From Liriodendron chinense (Eukaryota > Streptophyta > Magnoliopsida > Magnoliales > Magnoliaceae), in contig ML058408.1 of the NCBI GenBank assembly GCA_003013855.2, forward strand, positions 5,271,001 to 5,335,000: DNA of 64,000 nt, read 5' to 3'. Numbering within the stretch: position 1 is the stretch's first letter; each line of letters starts with the position of its first letter. The position numbers and the translations under genes were made by a program. This document shows, one piece after another, positions 24,255-37,114 of the stretch. The notes beneath the pieces are model-generated. The model saw nothing but the letters and a program-made list of their open reading frames with translations. It did no database searches and was not told the origin of the DNA.

Positions 24255-24504
24255 GACATTGTTGCTGACATAGTTCTCACCTTCGCGGGTAACATCTCCC
24301 CATCTCCCTTTTTATTTTTATTTTTCTTCGATTAGGGTAGTTTTCAATTCCTTAAAATTTCATCATGTATGATTGGATGAATGGTGCATATAAGTACCTT
24401 TTAGAGGATGAGACGTTGGATTGGGGGACCCAAATTCAATGTGATCGAGATCCCTCCAAAGCATGAGTGTTTTTCTGAGATTCAAACAACCACTACTACC
24501 CCCT

Positions 24505-24527
24505 CCCCCCCCCCCCCCCCCCCCCAA
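24505..24527 (+). repeat. C homopolymer (23 bp) in D unit 1
   Basis: An uninterrupted C run replaces a short ACCACCCCCCAAC stretch at the same place in unit 2 (about 38842-38857). It falls inside the ORF remnant. It could be real slippage or a sequencing/assembly error. Confidence 0.8.
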
Positions 24528-25993
24528 CACACACACGTAAGATGATGCGTGAGTACATTAATGAAAACAATACACATGTTGAGACACAATGTAAGACGAT
24601 AGGGGAATACCAAAAAGAAGCAAAATCGAATAATGATCATCCGGGGAAAACATTACGTGATTACCAGATTGAAAATAACATGAGTGATCCACCGGTTATA
24701 GTAGGAGGTGTGCAGCAATAAAAGGAACGGGTGAATAGTGGCCAACTGATTAAGATAATGCGTGATCACTTGTATGAATATGCCTATCAACCATCATATA
24801 GCTTTTCATCCTACAATGCGTATGGTCGTAATTGGGGAAACCTCCATTCTCCTTGTTCAAGGGAAGAACCAACCGTGGTTATTAACAATCACCCTAAAAC
24901 GTCTTCCTCTTGTGATGACATGTATACATAAATACTTGAGGAAATATGGAAAGAGTATGTAGATGAACAATCAAATCAAGCTTACTCGCCATCTTGTGAA
25001 GGCGTTGAGCCCAAATTTGGGGGCATCAAATCAATCTCTTCTGATAAGGAGGATGAGACTACCCAAGCCCCACCTTATTCGGATTTAATGAATAGACTTT
25101 TAGAGGAAATTGATCTCGATGATCCCAATGTCATCATCAATTATGGTGAGTCCACTATCTCTTTTGGATGCTTTGAACTTAATGATGAAGAGATTTTAAT
25201 GGCGGTCGACGAACCCGAAGAATCCATAAAATTTGAAAGCGATAGTGGGGTTACTAAAAATGAGGGTTCGGTGGATGCTGTTGGGGCTCAAATTCGCACC
25301 CATTGTAAAACAACATCCCGTGGTCCATCTACAACGATTTGAATCAATTTCAAGACCGAAAAACTCGAAAAATGCCAGTGCAACCCTAACCACTCAATAA
25401 CAATTAAAATCTATAAACAACATTTTGGAGCAGAACTAGACATGCAGGTCACCGCCAAATGATCCAGAATGTCTTAAAACCCTTAAATTGTAAGTTTCAA
25501 AGTCATATGGCACTTATCTTTACTTGCGCACCTCGAAATGCGTTTCATCCCTGCTTGGAGCTGACAAAAAAGGGTCTGTGCCTACATCTACCATTTCAGA
25601 GTGGAACCAGACATCCACACTACCGCCAAATGATCCGGAGCACCCCAAAACCCTTAAATAGTAAGTTTGAAGTCCCTGCGACGGTAATTTCCATGTGCGC
25701 GCTCCCCGAAATAATATTCCTAGACGACGAGCTAACTTGAAGGCTCCAAATTAGGAAGGAAGTATCAAAATTTGCAACACCTGGACTTCCACACCCCATT
25801 CCGTTCATTCAGGAGGTCCATCCCAGCCTAGAAGTGGGTTGGCAACAGTGACCGCAATCCCAGAAAAGATAGCTGTCCTCTGGAGGTCTCCCGTCAGAGC
25901 CTGAAATCCTGAAATATTCTAAGTGTGGGAATTTTCTCTCTCTCAAAAGTGAAAAAATCCAAAATTTGGTTAAGTAGTAGAAATTTTCAAGAG

Positions 25994-26850
25994 GGACATT
26001 CGCCCGGCCTTCCACCACATGAGTCCGCACCCCATATCTGAAAGAAGCCGATTCAGACACTTTCCTGAAAACCGCCCAGAAGATCCGCCGGAAATGACAT
26101 GCACCTCGCCTAAAAACACATTCGCCTGGCTTGAAATGACATGCGCCCGGACCCTTGCACTTAACACTTTTTCCCAGCACATGCTTCGGGGAATGCTCCA
26201 GAAACACATGCACCGAGAAATACCTGCCGGGTCAGACTCGAACCCGATTGCACTGCTATAAATAGAAGGTCCTGATGACATAAAGCGACATCACTCCCTT
26301 CTGACCTCAGAGCGACGTAAGAGGTAACATGCGCCCGCTTCGTTACCGCTCTTCGGATGCCCTCGCCAGACTGGTTTCCCTCGACGGAATCCCTCGCCGA
26401 AACAAAAATTGCACTACCATCGGATAGTTTCTTTAGCCGGACTCCCTCGCCGGAATGGGATATCCTCCGTCGGAATCAAGTGCAAGGGGAAAAATCCTAA
26501 AATTCTCTAAGTGTTGGGACTTTTCCCATTTTACAGAGGGACATGCGCCCACTTTTGCTCGCCGGAAAGTGTGAAATGCACTAAGTCCAAAAGGGACATG
26601 CACCCACTCTTTCAGAGGCCAAAATTACGAAAATATGCCAAGTCCCAATCTCACATGCGCCCACTGAATGGAGCTGGGCGCATGTGCAAAGAGACATGCG
26701 CCTGGGACTCTTTGTCTCTCTCTATTTTCACAAGGCAAGGGCACATGCGCCCGGGAGATGGGCACATGTGCCCACCTCCCAACTACATGCGCCCACCAAC
26801 CTATGGAGAATCTCACATGCACCCATCACCTTACAACATGCGCCCACTTT
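25994..26850 (+). repeat. Scattered ACATGCGCCCAC motif array in E
   Basis: About fifteen copies of a 12-mer near ACATGCGCCCAC lie on both sides of the E TATA box. Examples start near 26137, 26327, 26541, 26598, 26652, 26692, 26743, 26783, 26813 and 26837. Two places hold an inverted partner (GGGCGCATGTGC near 26677, GGGCACATGTGCCC near 26760). Spacing is irregular. Z carries several, for example near 2115, 2155, 2223 and 2246. ORFs read here are by-products. Confidence 0.7.
26257..26265 (+). promoter_or_regulatory. E LTR TATA box
   Basis: TATAAATAG is conserved with Z at 11285-11293, about 980 bp into the LTR. No other promoter element is recognised. Confidence 0.6.
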
Positions 26851-27441
26851 CACTGAAGTCCAACACTTTGCCCTTTTTTTTTTTGCAACTTTGAAAACTG
26901 CACTGCACTGCATACCTGCACCTGCCCTACACACTGCACACCTTATTTACATATCATATTTTAATTTATGTTTCCATTTACTTTAAGTTATTTATGTAAA
27001 TAAGAAAGTACCCCCCATTTGGATTTAATAAAAATACTAAAAAATTAAATTCCCAACAACGAAGATTTTGATTTTCCATCCGAAGTACAAATCGTAACTT
27101 TTTGGCACTTCTCAAAAAGTTCACCTTTTGATTGGGGGATTTTCTTCGAATCTAAACCGTCGAAAAAATCTGAAATACCCTAATTATGCTAAAACGCCAA
27201 AGTCCGGTGAAATATTCATGATATTTTATGGTCGATCTGTGGATATATAAAAAATTCAGGTTTTTACTTAGAATTTTCAAGCAGTGAAATGACCAGAACA
27301 TCGTTTTAATGCAAATTCATATAAAAATGGATCTATAACTTAATAATGTTCCTTGCCTCATGAATCAACATCCATTTTTCTTAATCAATCATCATTATTA
27401 AGCATTAAATAACATGATTAAGCGATAAATAGGTCCAGTAC

Positions 27442-29056
27442 TGTAACGACCCGAGATTTTCGACTCTCGTGTATAACATGACGGCCAAATTCCCAAGTAA
27501 TTTATGGAATAACTAATTTGTCAAATAATAAAATATAGCATTCAAGCACAATGGCGGAAAAAAATTATCATCTTATTCTATCAAACTTACTACGTCATCA
27601 TCAATGTTTAAATAAGAGAATCAACCAATATCCATACTGATTAATTAAAATACAAAACCATGTCTTCTCTTGAAGACTTATTACAATTCCATAAATGTAT
27701 CAACTACTCAAAAGAAATATTTAATAAATGATAACATCAATTAAGTTTCTCTAACATCGTCATCCGCCATGTGTTCGTACGAACATCGAACTCTTTTCCT
27801 TAAAAATCAGGGTTTAATACCTGGATCTTCACCTGCATCATCTAAATTGTGTTTGGGATAGTGTTAAACGCTATCATAGTGGGGAATATTTTCTCCAAGA
27901 CAATCAAGAATAATAATAACGGTACAGAGTAAACGCAAGCAGTATATTAGCATTTAATCAAATCAAAACAACCAACTAAAAATCTTTGTTAATGCTATGC
28001 ATGGAATGCATGCTCTGGCTAAGGCACCCTGGCTAGAACCACAATCCATGAAGTGGGAGACTCCTTGTTACGACTTCATGCTAGCCACTAGTCACCAGAG
28101 GTTCCTGGGACGCACAAGCCCATAGTTTTGCCCGACCACGTGAGAAACGGGACGCTCATAGCCCAAATCTACACGTGACAGTGTACGGGAGAAGTACGAC
28201 GCTCTAGCCTATTCTCAATTCTGTACACCCACATGGAACCAAGTGAATGCATGACTTTAGTTTCACCTTTATTTAAGTGTTTTCGCATACAACCGATTTA
28301 AATAAAAATCAATGGTCACTATGGGGAGTCGCAAGCAACCCAGCATAGGCCGACAGCACGAGATTAGTGTCCATAGCACCAACTTCGGCTCATGAGAATT
28401 TGTATACCATTAGTGTCCACTCATTGTCCCGTCTTATGATTTCATCATGTCCCAAAAAGCCAATGTTGTACATCATGACCAAATTTATTAAAATACTCGT
28501 GTAATGTAAATGGATCCAATCAAGCATCATGTACATGTAAGGATCCATTGACAAACAATCACTTCATTCTATCAGTTAAATCAAGAGATATTCTTGCATC
28601 ATGGACACCTCTCACGGGTTCCATCTTTCTACATCGAATAATTTTACTAACTTAGGAACAAAGAGTATACAATAATGGGATGTCCATATGATAATCTTAT
28701 ACACATATTTCATATCACAATATGAAAACCAATGTTACTTATAAAACACAGATTAAGGAAATAAGGGCATAGATTTCACAAAGATAAATAACACAAATAC
28801 ACATGCTTCTTAGTAAAAAATCTAAATAAGGAATCACATCATTATGTAATGATATTCATTGCAAATCCTATTTTAAACTTCATGTTATATGGATCAGCAA
28901 TTCAAAACAAAAATAACTTCATATGCCACAAAAGAAACTTACGATAATCGTAATATTATTAATGAAAGTCTTGAAGGAAAATCCTCACCTTAGGATAGAC
29001 TTAGAAGAAGAGGGTTGCAGAAGATCCTAGCCGCTGGAAAAATATGAGAAAGAACT

Positions 29057-29094
<38 letters not shown>

Positions 29095-30223
29095 GGGCAT
29101 GGAGGCTAGGGTTAGGAGAAGTATTTGGAGGTGCCTAGTAGAAATATGGAGAGGGATGTGCATGCGAGGTCTTGTGTAACAACTTCTTGAGGTGGGTTTC
29201 TCAAATCTCAATATTCGGATGATCTATGATCAATTCCAATCCGTTCATCTTATCAAGCTCGAAGAGTAGAGTCAGAATACGTAATTTTCTTGATGATCCA
29301 CATTTTAGATTGGCCGATCCTTGAAAATGGCCTGACGGGTGCTAAAATGGGCTAAATCCCAATTAACGGTCTACGCTTGATGATCAGGGCCCAAATTTTA
29401 AAAAAATATGTAGTCATGATAGACAAACAATTGTACAAAATTTAGTAGTTGATTGATAGTGAGAAATGCCTAGATCTGAAATTCCAATTTTTGGTGGAAA
29501 ATGAAGGTTCTGGCTTTGTGGTTCAACGGTATAGGATTATAAATCGGGGTCCAAATTTTGTGTAAAATCGTAGTCATATGAGTATAATAAGTGGTCTAAA
29601 TTTAAGAAGCGATTGATGGTGAGAAGTGAGTAAATTGAAAGGTTCAGATTTAAAAGTAACTCGTTAATTTCTAAAATGGGATAACTTCGCGCATAAGAAA
29701 GATGCTTATCAAGGTGGGGCACTCAAATCGTACTATTGGTCCATGATAAAGACGATCCAAGTCACTCATATGAAGAGAAATATTTGACTACGACTAACCA
29801 TCTACTTTCCTCACTCGATGGACATGAAAATCAAGGGTTAAGGGGCTAAGTTGACAATTGGACCACTTCTACTATGATTTAAGGGATGAAATTTGACGTG
29901 TATGGTTAATATGTGTCCAAAAGTTTAAATCCAAGGTTTTGCATGAAAGTGATCGTCAGAAACTATAATACTTAAAAATAGCATCTTAACTTAAGTTTAA
30001 CTAATGGCATTTTCATAATTATCTGAAAAGTGCGTAATTTTTTAAAATCTGATCTTTCTATGATGTTTATGGGATCATTATAAGCAACTTTTGTAAAGGG
30101 TCCCCTATCGGATCTCCTACGAATGTCCCGCTATTCGCAAATCAACGGTAAATGTACGATAATTAATAAAAAAATGAATTTTCAAACATTTTCAAATAAA
30201 TCTCGAAAATCTGGGGCGTTACA
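27442..30223 (+). mobile_element. F1: solo LTR (2782 bp), Tekay/Del-like ends
   Basis: It starts TGTAACGACCCGAGATTTTC and ends ATCTGGGGCGTTACA. AGTAC at 27437-27441 and 30224-30228 is a perfect TSD. F2 is a second copy with a different TSD. The ends form an imperfect ~20-bp inverted repeat. There is no internal domain, PBS or coding ORF. TGTAACG..CGTTACA ends are typical of chromovirus Tekay/Del LTRs, which is the basis for the lineage suggestion. The few short ORFs inside are unremarkable. Confidence 0.85.
29061..29093 (+). repeat. (CT)n microsatellite in F1
   Basis: A nearly pure CT run of about 33 bp. The matching place in F2 (34205-34274) is a longer, interrupted CT-rich tract. Confidence 0.9.
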
Positions 30224-30874
30224 AGTACTTAGTCATTTTCAACCCTGGAAAGTGCCCTATTGGCTCGGAAATCGACTAATGCCAAATAAAATCAACCGCA
30301 ATCTCAAGATGCAAAGGCAAAGTTAGTGTCCTCATGCTATAAAACAGCTTAATCAAGCACTTGCAGGACACCGATCTCTACTATTTATCAGAAATTGGTA
30401 CAAACAGGTGCTTATCGGACCCGATACCTAGCCATTCACAGGCATCAGAAATAGCCAATTTAATCTATCGAATTTGAACTTCTCGAAGAAATATAGCTCA
30501 ACACAGCTTCTCCCAATGACCTGATCATTCGAAATATCGATTATTTACAGTAATACGATCTAATGAAGGAAATGATCGAAGCAGATTAATCAAATCAAAT
30601 GCATAATTTGTCTGATATAATGAACACCAAGCATAACTGCGATCTTCTCTCGAGCATGCATAAAGCATATTTACTTTGTACTGTACTCATTTGCATCCAT
30701 TGCATGAATCTTATTCATCCGGGATTGAGATACGAAACTAAATCAAAGGGACTACGGTTATCATCAAAAACCATAATCAAAGAGTTCTAAAACATCTGAA
30801 ATACTTCATCGTTAAGACCAATTGATGTGCGTCCTATCCAAAGCGGGATCCTTCAGTTGAGTGGCTAAGGTAAT

Positions 30875-31645
30875 GAGTGCCTTCCAGCAAGTCATCCGTC
30901 CAAACCTAAGACGGTCACTGGCACTGGTTACACTAAGAAACCATGAGGTGTCATCCAGCAAGTCACCCATCCGAACCTGAGACGATCACTGGCACTGGTT
31001 GCACTAAGAACCATGAGGTGTCCTCCAGCAAGTCACTCGTCCGAACCCGAGACGGTCACTGGCACTGGTTGCACTAAGAACCATGGGGTGTCCTCCAGCA
31101 AGTCACCCGTCCAAACTCGAGACGGTCACTAGCACTGGTTGCACTAAGGAACCATGGGGTGTCCTCTAGCAAGTCACCCGTCTGAACCCGAGATTGTCAC
31201 TGGCACTGGTTGCACTAAGAAACCATGGGGTGTCCTCCAGCAAGTCACCCGTCCAAACTCAAGATAGTCACTGGCACTGGTTGCACTAAGGAACCATGGG
31301 GTGTCCTCTAGCAAGTCACCCATCCGAACCCGAGATGGTCACTGGCACTGGTTGCACTAAGAAACCATGGGGTGTCCTCCAGCAAGTCACCCGTCCAAAC
31401 CCGAGATGATCAGTGGCACTGGTTGCACTAAGGAACCATGGGGTGTCCTACAGCAAGTCACCCGTCTGAACCTGAGACGGTCATTGGCACTGGTTGCACT
31501 AAGAACCATGGGGTGTCCTCCAGTAAGTCACCCGTCCGAACTCGAGACGGTCACTGGCACTGGTTACACTAAGAAAGCATGAGATGTCCTTCAGCAAGTC
31601 ACCCGTCCGAACCTAAGGCGGTCACTGCCACTGGTTGCACTGAAT
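30875..31645 (+). repeat. ~71-bp minisatellite, about 11 units, in E
   Basis: Tandem units contain AGCAAGTCACCCGTCC, GAGACGGTCACTGGCACTGG and TTGCACTAAGAAACCATGG. The AGTCA word starts near 30890, 30961, 31031, 31101, 31171, 31243, 31314, 31385, 31455, 31526 and 31597. Units differ by point changes and 1-2-bp indels. Z has no such array at the equivalent place (about 60000-60120). The ORF at 31367-31582 is a product of the periodicity. Confidence 0.92.
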
Positions 31646-32596
31646 GAAAATTATGGAGTGTATTCTTGAAAGTCATTTCATCCACAAAGATGCCCGATGA
31701 CACTGAGATACATGACTCGGTTAAAATCTTGGTTGCTACTCACCTAGGAACGCCCGAAAGAGCATGGGACCAACATCTAACTGGTCTTAACAATGGCTTA
31801 GTCCATAAGAAATCCTAAACTTGGTCTCTACAACCATGAACTCAAGACTATAATCCCTGATGATTTAAACTACTTGCTCGATCTATCCGGGTTTTATCCC
31901 TTTGATATTTCATCTATTGTATAAGTACAATTCATAGTGGAATCTTGTCGCTTTGTGCCATGGTTTTCTCCCATAAGGTTTCCATGTAAAAAATATCTGT
32001 GTTGTCTATGTTGCGCTTTATTTATATTTATGCTCTTTTAACGCTTTATTTAATTCATTTCTGATACATGCATGCATTTACTTTTACCATTTAATCAAGG
32101 GTGATCATCCATTGATGTAATTAAGGGTTCGTGACTAGTTCACAGCCCAGAAGGTAAAAAATCTTGAAATCTCTGGAATAAAATTTACCTCGCGGTGCTT
32201 ACTTTGTGATTGCTTGTGATTGTTTATGAATGTCTCTATCTCAGAACCCCCAAATAATTAAACACAGGAAAAACTCCCTTTGTGAGCATTTTTTTAGTTT
32301 TAACAGATACTTATGAACTTATAGGGTCTTTTTCCAAAGGGCATAATGATTATGAGTCTCTAGAGGATATGCATGCTAAAGAGATGACGAAGTCGATCTT
32401 TTTTAGTCCTTCAACCAACAACACATGCCAAATTCTATTGTGGTAGACCTCCCTTTGATTAAAAATTTTGTTCCTTTGGATGATGCGGTAACACAATCTG
32501 AAATTTTAAAAGATCAACCAATGTTAGATGATGTGCTAACCACTAAATCTGAAGAATTTTTCTTGGAAGACCTCCTCTATAGAGAGGAGGAATTCA

Positions 32597-35441
32597 TGTA
32601 ACGACCCGAGATTTTCGACTCTCGTGTATAACACGACGGCCGAATTCCCAAGTAATTTATGGAATAACTAATTTGTCAAATAATAAAATATAACATTCAA
32701 GCACAATGGCGGAAACAATTATCATCTTATTTTATCAAACTTACTACGTTATCATCAATGTTTAAATAAGGGAACCAACCAATATCCATACTGATTAATT
32801 AATACAAAACCACGTCTTCTCTTGAAGACTTATTACAATTCTATAAATGTATCAACTACTCAAAAGAAATATTTAATAAATGATAACACTAACTAAGTTT
32901 CTCTAACATCGTCATCCACCATGTAATCGTACGAACCATCGAACTCTTTTCTTTAAAAAACAGGTTTAATACCTGGATCTTCACCTGCATCATCTAAATT
33001 GTGTTTGGGATAGCATTAAACGCTATCATAGTGGGGAATATTTCCTCCAAGACAATCAAGAATAATAATAACGGTACAGAGTAAACGCAAACAGGATATT
33101 ATCATTTAATCAAATCAAAACAACCAACTAAAAATCTTTGTTAATGCGATGCATGGAATGCATGCTCTGGCTAAGGCACCCTGGCTAGAATCACAATATA
33201 TGAAGTGGGAGACTCCCTGTTACGACTTCATGTTAACCACTAGTCACCAAAAGTTCCTACGACGCGCAAGCCCATAATTTTGCCCGACCAAATGAGAAAC
33301 GAGATGCTCATAGCCCAAATCTACACATGACAGTGTATGGGAGAAGTAGGACGCTCTAGCTTATTCTCAATTCTGTACACCCACATGGAGCCAAGTGAAT
33401 GCATGACTTTAGTTTCACCTTTATTTAAGTGTTTTCGCATACAACCAATTTAAATAAAACTCAGTAGTCACTATGGGGAGTCGCAAGAAACCCAGTATAG
33501 GCCGACAGCACGGGATTAGTGTCCATAGCACCAACCCCGGCTCATGAGAATTTGTATACCATTAGTGTCCACTCATTGTCCCGTTTTATGATTTCATCAT
33601 GTCCCAAAAAGCCAATGTTGTACATCATGACCAAATTCATTAAAATACTCGTGTAATGTAAATGGATCCAATCAAGCATCATGTACATGTAAGGATCCAT
33701 TGACAAACAATCATTTCATTCTCTCAGTTAAGTCAAGAAATATTCTTCCATCATCGACACCTCTCACGGTTTCCATCTCTCTACATCGAATAATTTTACC
33801 AACTTAGGGACAAAGATTATACAATAATGGGATATCTATATGATGATCTTATACACATATTTCATATATATCACAATATAAAAACCAATGTTACTTGTAA
33901 CACAGAGACTAAGAAAATAAGGGTATATATTTCGCAAAGATAAATAACACAAATACACATGCTTCTTAGTCAAAAATCTAAAAAAGGAATCACATCATCA
34001 TATAATGATATTCATTACAAATCCCACATTAAACTTCATGTTATATGGACAAGCAGTTCAAAACAAAATAACTTCAGATGCCACAAAACAAACTTATGAT
34101 AATCGTGATATTATTAATGAAAGGCTTGAAGGAAAATCCTCACCTTAGGATGGACTTAGAAGAGGGTTGTAGAAGATCCTAGCCGCTGGAAAATATAAGA
34201 AAGAACTCTCCTCTTCTCTCTCTCTCCATCCCTCTCTCACTCTCTCCTCCCTCTCTCTCTCTCTCTCTTTCTCTAGGGCATGGAGGCTAGGGTTAGGAGA
34301 AGGGCTTGGAGGTGCGTAGTAGGAATGTAAAGAGGGATGTGCGTACATTGGGAGAGAAAAGAAGGGTGTGCGAGGTCTTGTGTAACAACCTCTCGAGGTG
34401 GATTTCTCAATCTCAATATTCAGGTGATCTTTGATCAATTCCAATCGATCATCTTATTAAGCTAAAAGAGTAGAGTCAGAATACGTAAATTTCTTGATGA
34501 TCCACATTCTAAATTGGTCGATCCTTGAAAATGGCCTGACGGGTGCTAAAATGGGCTTAATCTCAATTAACGGTCTACGCTTGATGATTAAGGCCCAAAT
34601 TTTAGAAAAATATGTAGTCATGATAAGCAAATAATTGTACAAAGTTTAGTGGTTGATTAATGGTGAGAAATGCCTAGATCTTAAATTCCAACTTTTTGCG
34701 GAATAGGAAGGGGCTGGCTTTGTGGTTCAACGGTGTAGGATTATAGATCGAGGTCCAAATTTTGTATAAACTCATAGTTATATGAGTATAATGGGTACTC
34801 TAAATTTGAAAAGCAATTGATGGTGAGAAGTGGGTAAATTAAAAGGTTCAAATTTGAGAAGAGTTGGGAACTCGTTAATTTCTAGAACGGGATAACTTCG
34901 CGCATAAGAAAGAGGCTTATCAAGGTGGGGTATTCAAATCATACAATTGGTCCATGATAAAGACAATCCAAGTCACTCATATAAAGAGAAATATTCGACT
35001 ACGACTAACTATCTACTTTCCTCACTCGATGGACATGAAAATCAAGGGTTAAGGGGTTAATTTGACAATTGGACCACTTCTACTATGATTTAGGGCTGAA
35101 ATTTGACGTGTATGATTAATATGTGCCCAAAAGCTTAAATCCATGGTTTTTCATGAAAGTGATCGTCAGAAACTATAATAGTTAAAAATGACATCTTAAC
35201 TTAATTTAACTAATGGCATTTTCATAATTATCTGAAAAGTGCGTGATTTTTTAAATCGGATCTTTCTACGATATTTATGGGATCATTCTAACCAACTTTT
35301 GTAAAGGGTCTCCTATTGGATCTCCTACGGATGTCCCGCTATTCACAAATCAACGGCAAATGTACGATAATTAATAGAAAATAAATTAAAAATGAATTTT
35401 AAAATTTTTTCAAATAAATCTCGAAAATCTAGGGTGTTACA
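32597..35441 (+). mobile_element. F2: solo LTR (2845 bp), same family as F1
   Basis: It starts TGTAACGACCC and ends GGGTGTTACA. ATTCA at 32592-32596 and 35442-35446 is a perfect TSD in the D unit 1 ORF. Unit 2 reads through uninterrupted at about 39882. It aligns with F1 along its whole length. Confidence 0.88.
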
Positions 35442-35990
35442 ATTCATTGCCATTGAAATAGAATTTCTTCAATCATTAAAGGAGGACGAAGACCCTTCAT
35501 CCGACTATCTCGATTTCCTAGAGGAATGCTTGGCCCACTCTTATGATCTTGATGATGAGATGATTAAGGAGTTGGATAGTTTGTTAGACACGGTATCGGT
35601 GCCTGAAGAACACCATTCCACTGATTTACACTCTTTACCATTGTTTGTGGAAGCATCATGCAATTTTGAAATTGTGGAGGAGACAACTTTAACCAATGAA
35701 AACTTGATGAATGTCTCTCCATGATCATGGGTCCTTCAGCCCATTGAAAATTCTGATTGGGAGGACCCATTTTTAATCAATCATAATCCAGATTAGAATT
35801 TGAGGAGATATCTTTTTGCTGCACTTATCTCGTCCCTCATGCATGTGGTGCACATAAATATTGGACTTCAATGAAGACAAGCACCTAGTCTACTGTCGAG
35901 CAGGACTTTACATGGTCCTTATGAGAAATTTATTAAAATTCATGAAGTGCCTGCTCAATTTTGATCATGTAGTCGATCAGACTAATCAAA

Positions 35991-37114
35991 GGTAAGTAGG
36001 TAGGTTAGGATCTATTTTTCTGCATTTAGGATTGAATAAGTCTCATCGAGACAATGGAAGATGCTAGAATTGATCAATTTCCTCCCTCAGGTACTCTCGT
36101 TCTCACTCTCCTTTATTTTATTTCATTGCTCTCATGTCTTACTTTCTGCTTATCCTTTTACATTGAGGACAATGCAAGATTTGGTTGGGGGGGTGAGATT
36201 CCTACATGAATGTAGTGTTTTATAACATTTTAAGCATTATATGTAGAAAATTTTCAATTTTTCTAAAATTCAAAACTCTTTCGGAAAACTTTGTTTCTAT
36301 GCATTTGAATAATACTAATATAAGAAAAGGAGTACGAAGTGAGTGATGTTGCAAGTCTTGAACTACCTTTGATATAATGGTTTTATAAATGAATTCCCCT
36401 ATTTATATGATTGATAGAAAATTTGAACACTTTTACACCTAGTTCACATTACACGATTTTCATGGTTTGAATGGATTATGTAGATTTGTGGATTGGCTAG
36501 ACTTAGATTTGAGGTGTTGAGGAACTAAGCCAGGGTACCTTGTCCATCCTTGTCCATCGGAAAAGAACGAAAGATATGGATTTCTAAAATCCTATCTAAT
36601 GTGTATAAAAAGGGAAAGGAAGGATAAAAATATGGGAATGTTTGAGCATATGGTGGAAAAATCCAAAAAGGGCTACCTATTACCAACCAGGGGATGGTCT
36701 ACCCGTAACCAAAGCCGGAAATGGGACGTAGTGTGAATGCCATCGGAAGGACGGAAAGGCAAATTCTTGTTATAGGCTTGTTGTTGATCTGTACACCTTG
36801 AAATCCATAGTGTAGTTGATCTATGAAGAAGATAATCCTAGAAACTCATGTGATGAACATTCACTATGCACACTAGGTTGAATTTGTTCACGTTCTTCTA
36901 TTTATCAATTTATCAGCAAGAATTCTATATGAACACTTCTTATGTTTTCAGAGTTTAAGGTTTCAGCTTCTATCACCTAATTTCTCTGATTTTTGCACTT
37001 GTATGTTTTGGAATGTATAAAAGCATAGTTTCTAAATGAGAGTTGGGTTTTGGAGAATGAAACTTGTTTCATGCATGTTTTGCTCAGGACTAGCAAAATG
37101 CTAGTTGGGGGTTG
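35991..37114 (+). other. D unit 1 3'UTR and PPT
   Basis: It contains the internal G-rich box (36160-36193), the ~110-nt box (36666-36777), the PPT hairpin CTAGCA-AAA-TGCTAG (37090-37104), and the PPT GTTGGGGGTTG (37104-37114) touching the middle LTR. Confidence 0.8.

Larger units (their letters stand above)
25279..32305 (+). mobile_element. E: solo LTR of the Z family inside D
   Basis: It starts TGTTGGGGCTC and ends AGTTTTAACA. GATGC (25274-25278) and GATAC (32306-32310) are a TSD with one transition. Comparison with D unit 2, which reads straight through (GTGGATGCTTATAAACC), confirms both edges. Without F1 it is about 4.2 kb. No PBS, PPT or coding sequence is seen. The TATAAATAG box (26257-26265) suggests plus orientation. 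Lineage is not recognised. Confidence 0.85.
24365..35990 (+). pseudogene. D unit 1 acidic-protein ORF, split by E and F2
   Basis: The coding pieces are 24365-25278, 32306-32596 and 35447-35990. The start M-Y-D-W-M-N-G-A-Y-K-Y-L-L is shared with unit 2. The N-terminal third repeats a motif four times (R-E-Y-I-N-E-N-N, G-E-Y-Q-K-E-A-K, R-D-Y-Q-I-E-N-N, R-D-H-L-Y-E-Y-A). Then follow an acidic stretch with L-L-E-E-I-D-L-D-D-P and I-S-F-G-C-F-E-L and, after E, E-F-L-Q-S-L-K-E-D-E-D-P-S-S-D-Y. The end shares W-E-D-P-F with element G. Several stops and frameshifts are present. Function is unknown; see unit 2. Confidence 0.75.

Noticed and set aside
26511..26986. Overlapping ORFs of 60-130 codons on both strands
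   Set aside because: They lie in the ACATGCGCCCAC motif array of a solo LTR, have biased low-complexity composition and no homology that I recognise.
27442..30223. F copies as MITEs or DNA transposons because of inverted ends
   Set aside because: 5-bp TSDs and TG..CA ends with TGTAAC..GTTACA fit a solo LTR; length of 2.8 kb is too long for a MITE and there is no transposase.
31367..31582. 71-codon ORF with repeated peptide
   Set aside because: It is a read-through of the minisatellite period, not conserved in Z.
30875..31645. Regular repeats resembling a CRISPR array
   Set aside because: Units are contiguous with no unique spacers, about 71 bp long, and sit inside a plant LTR; this is a minisatellite.
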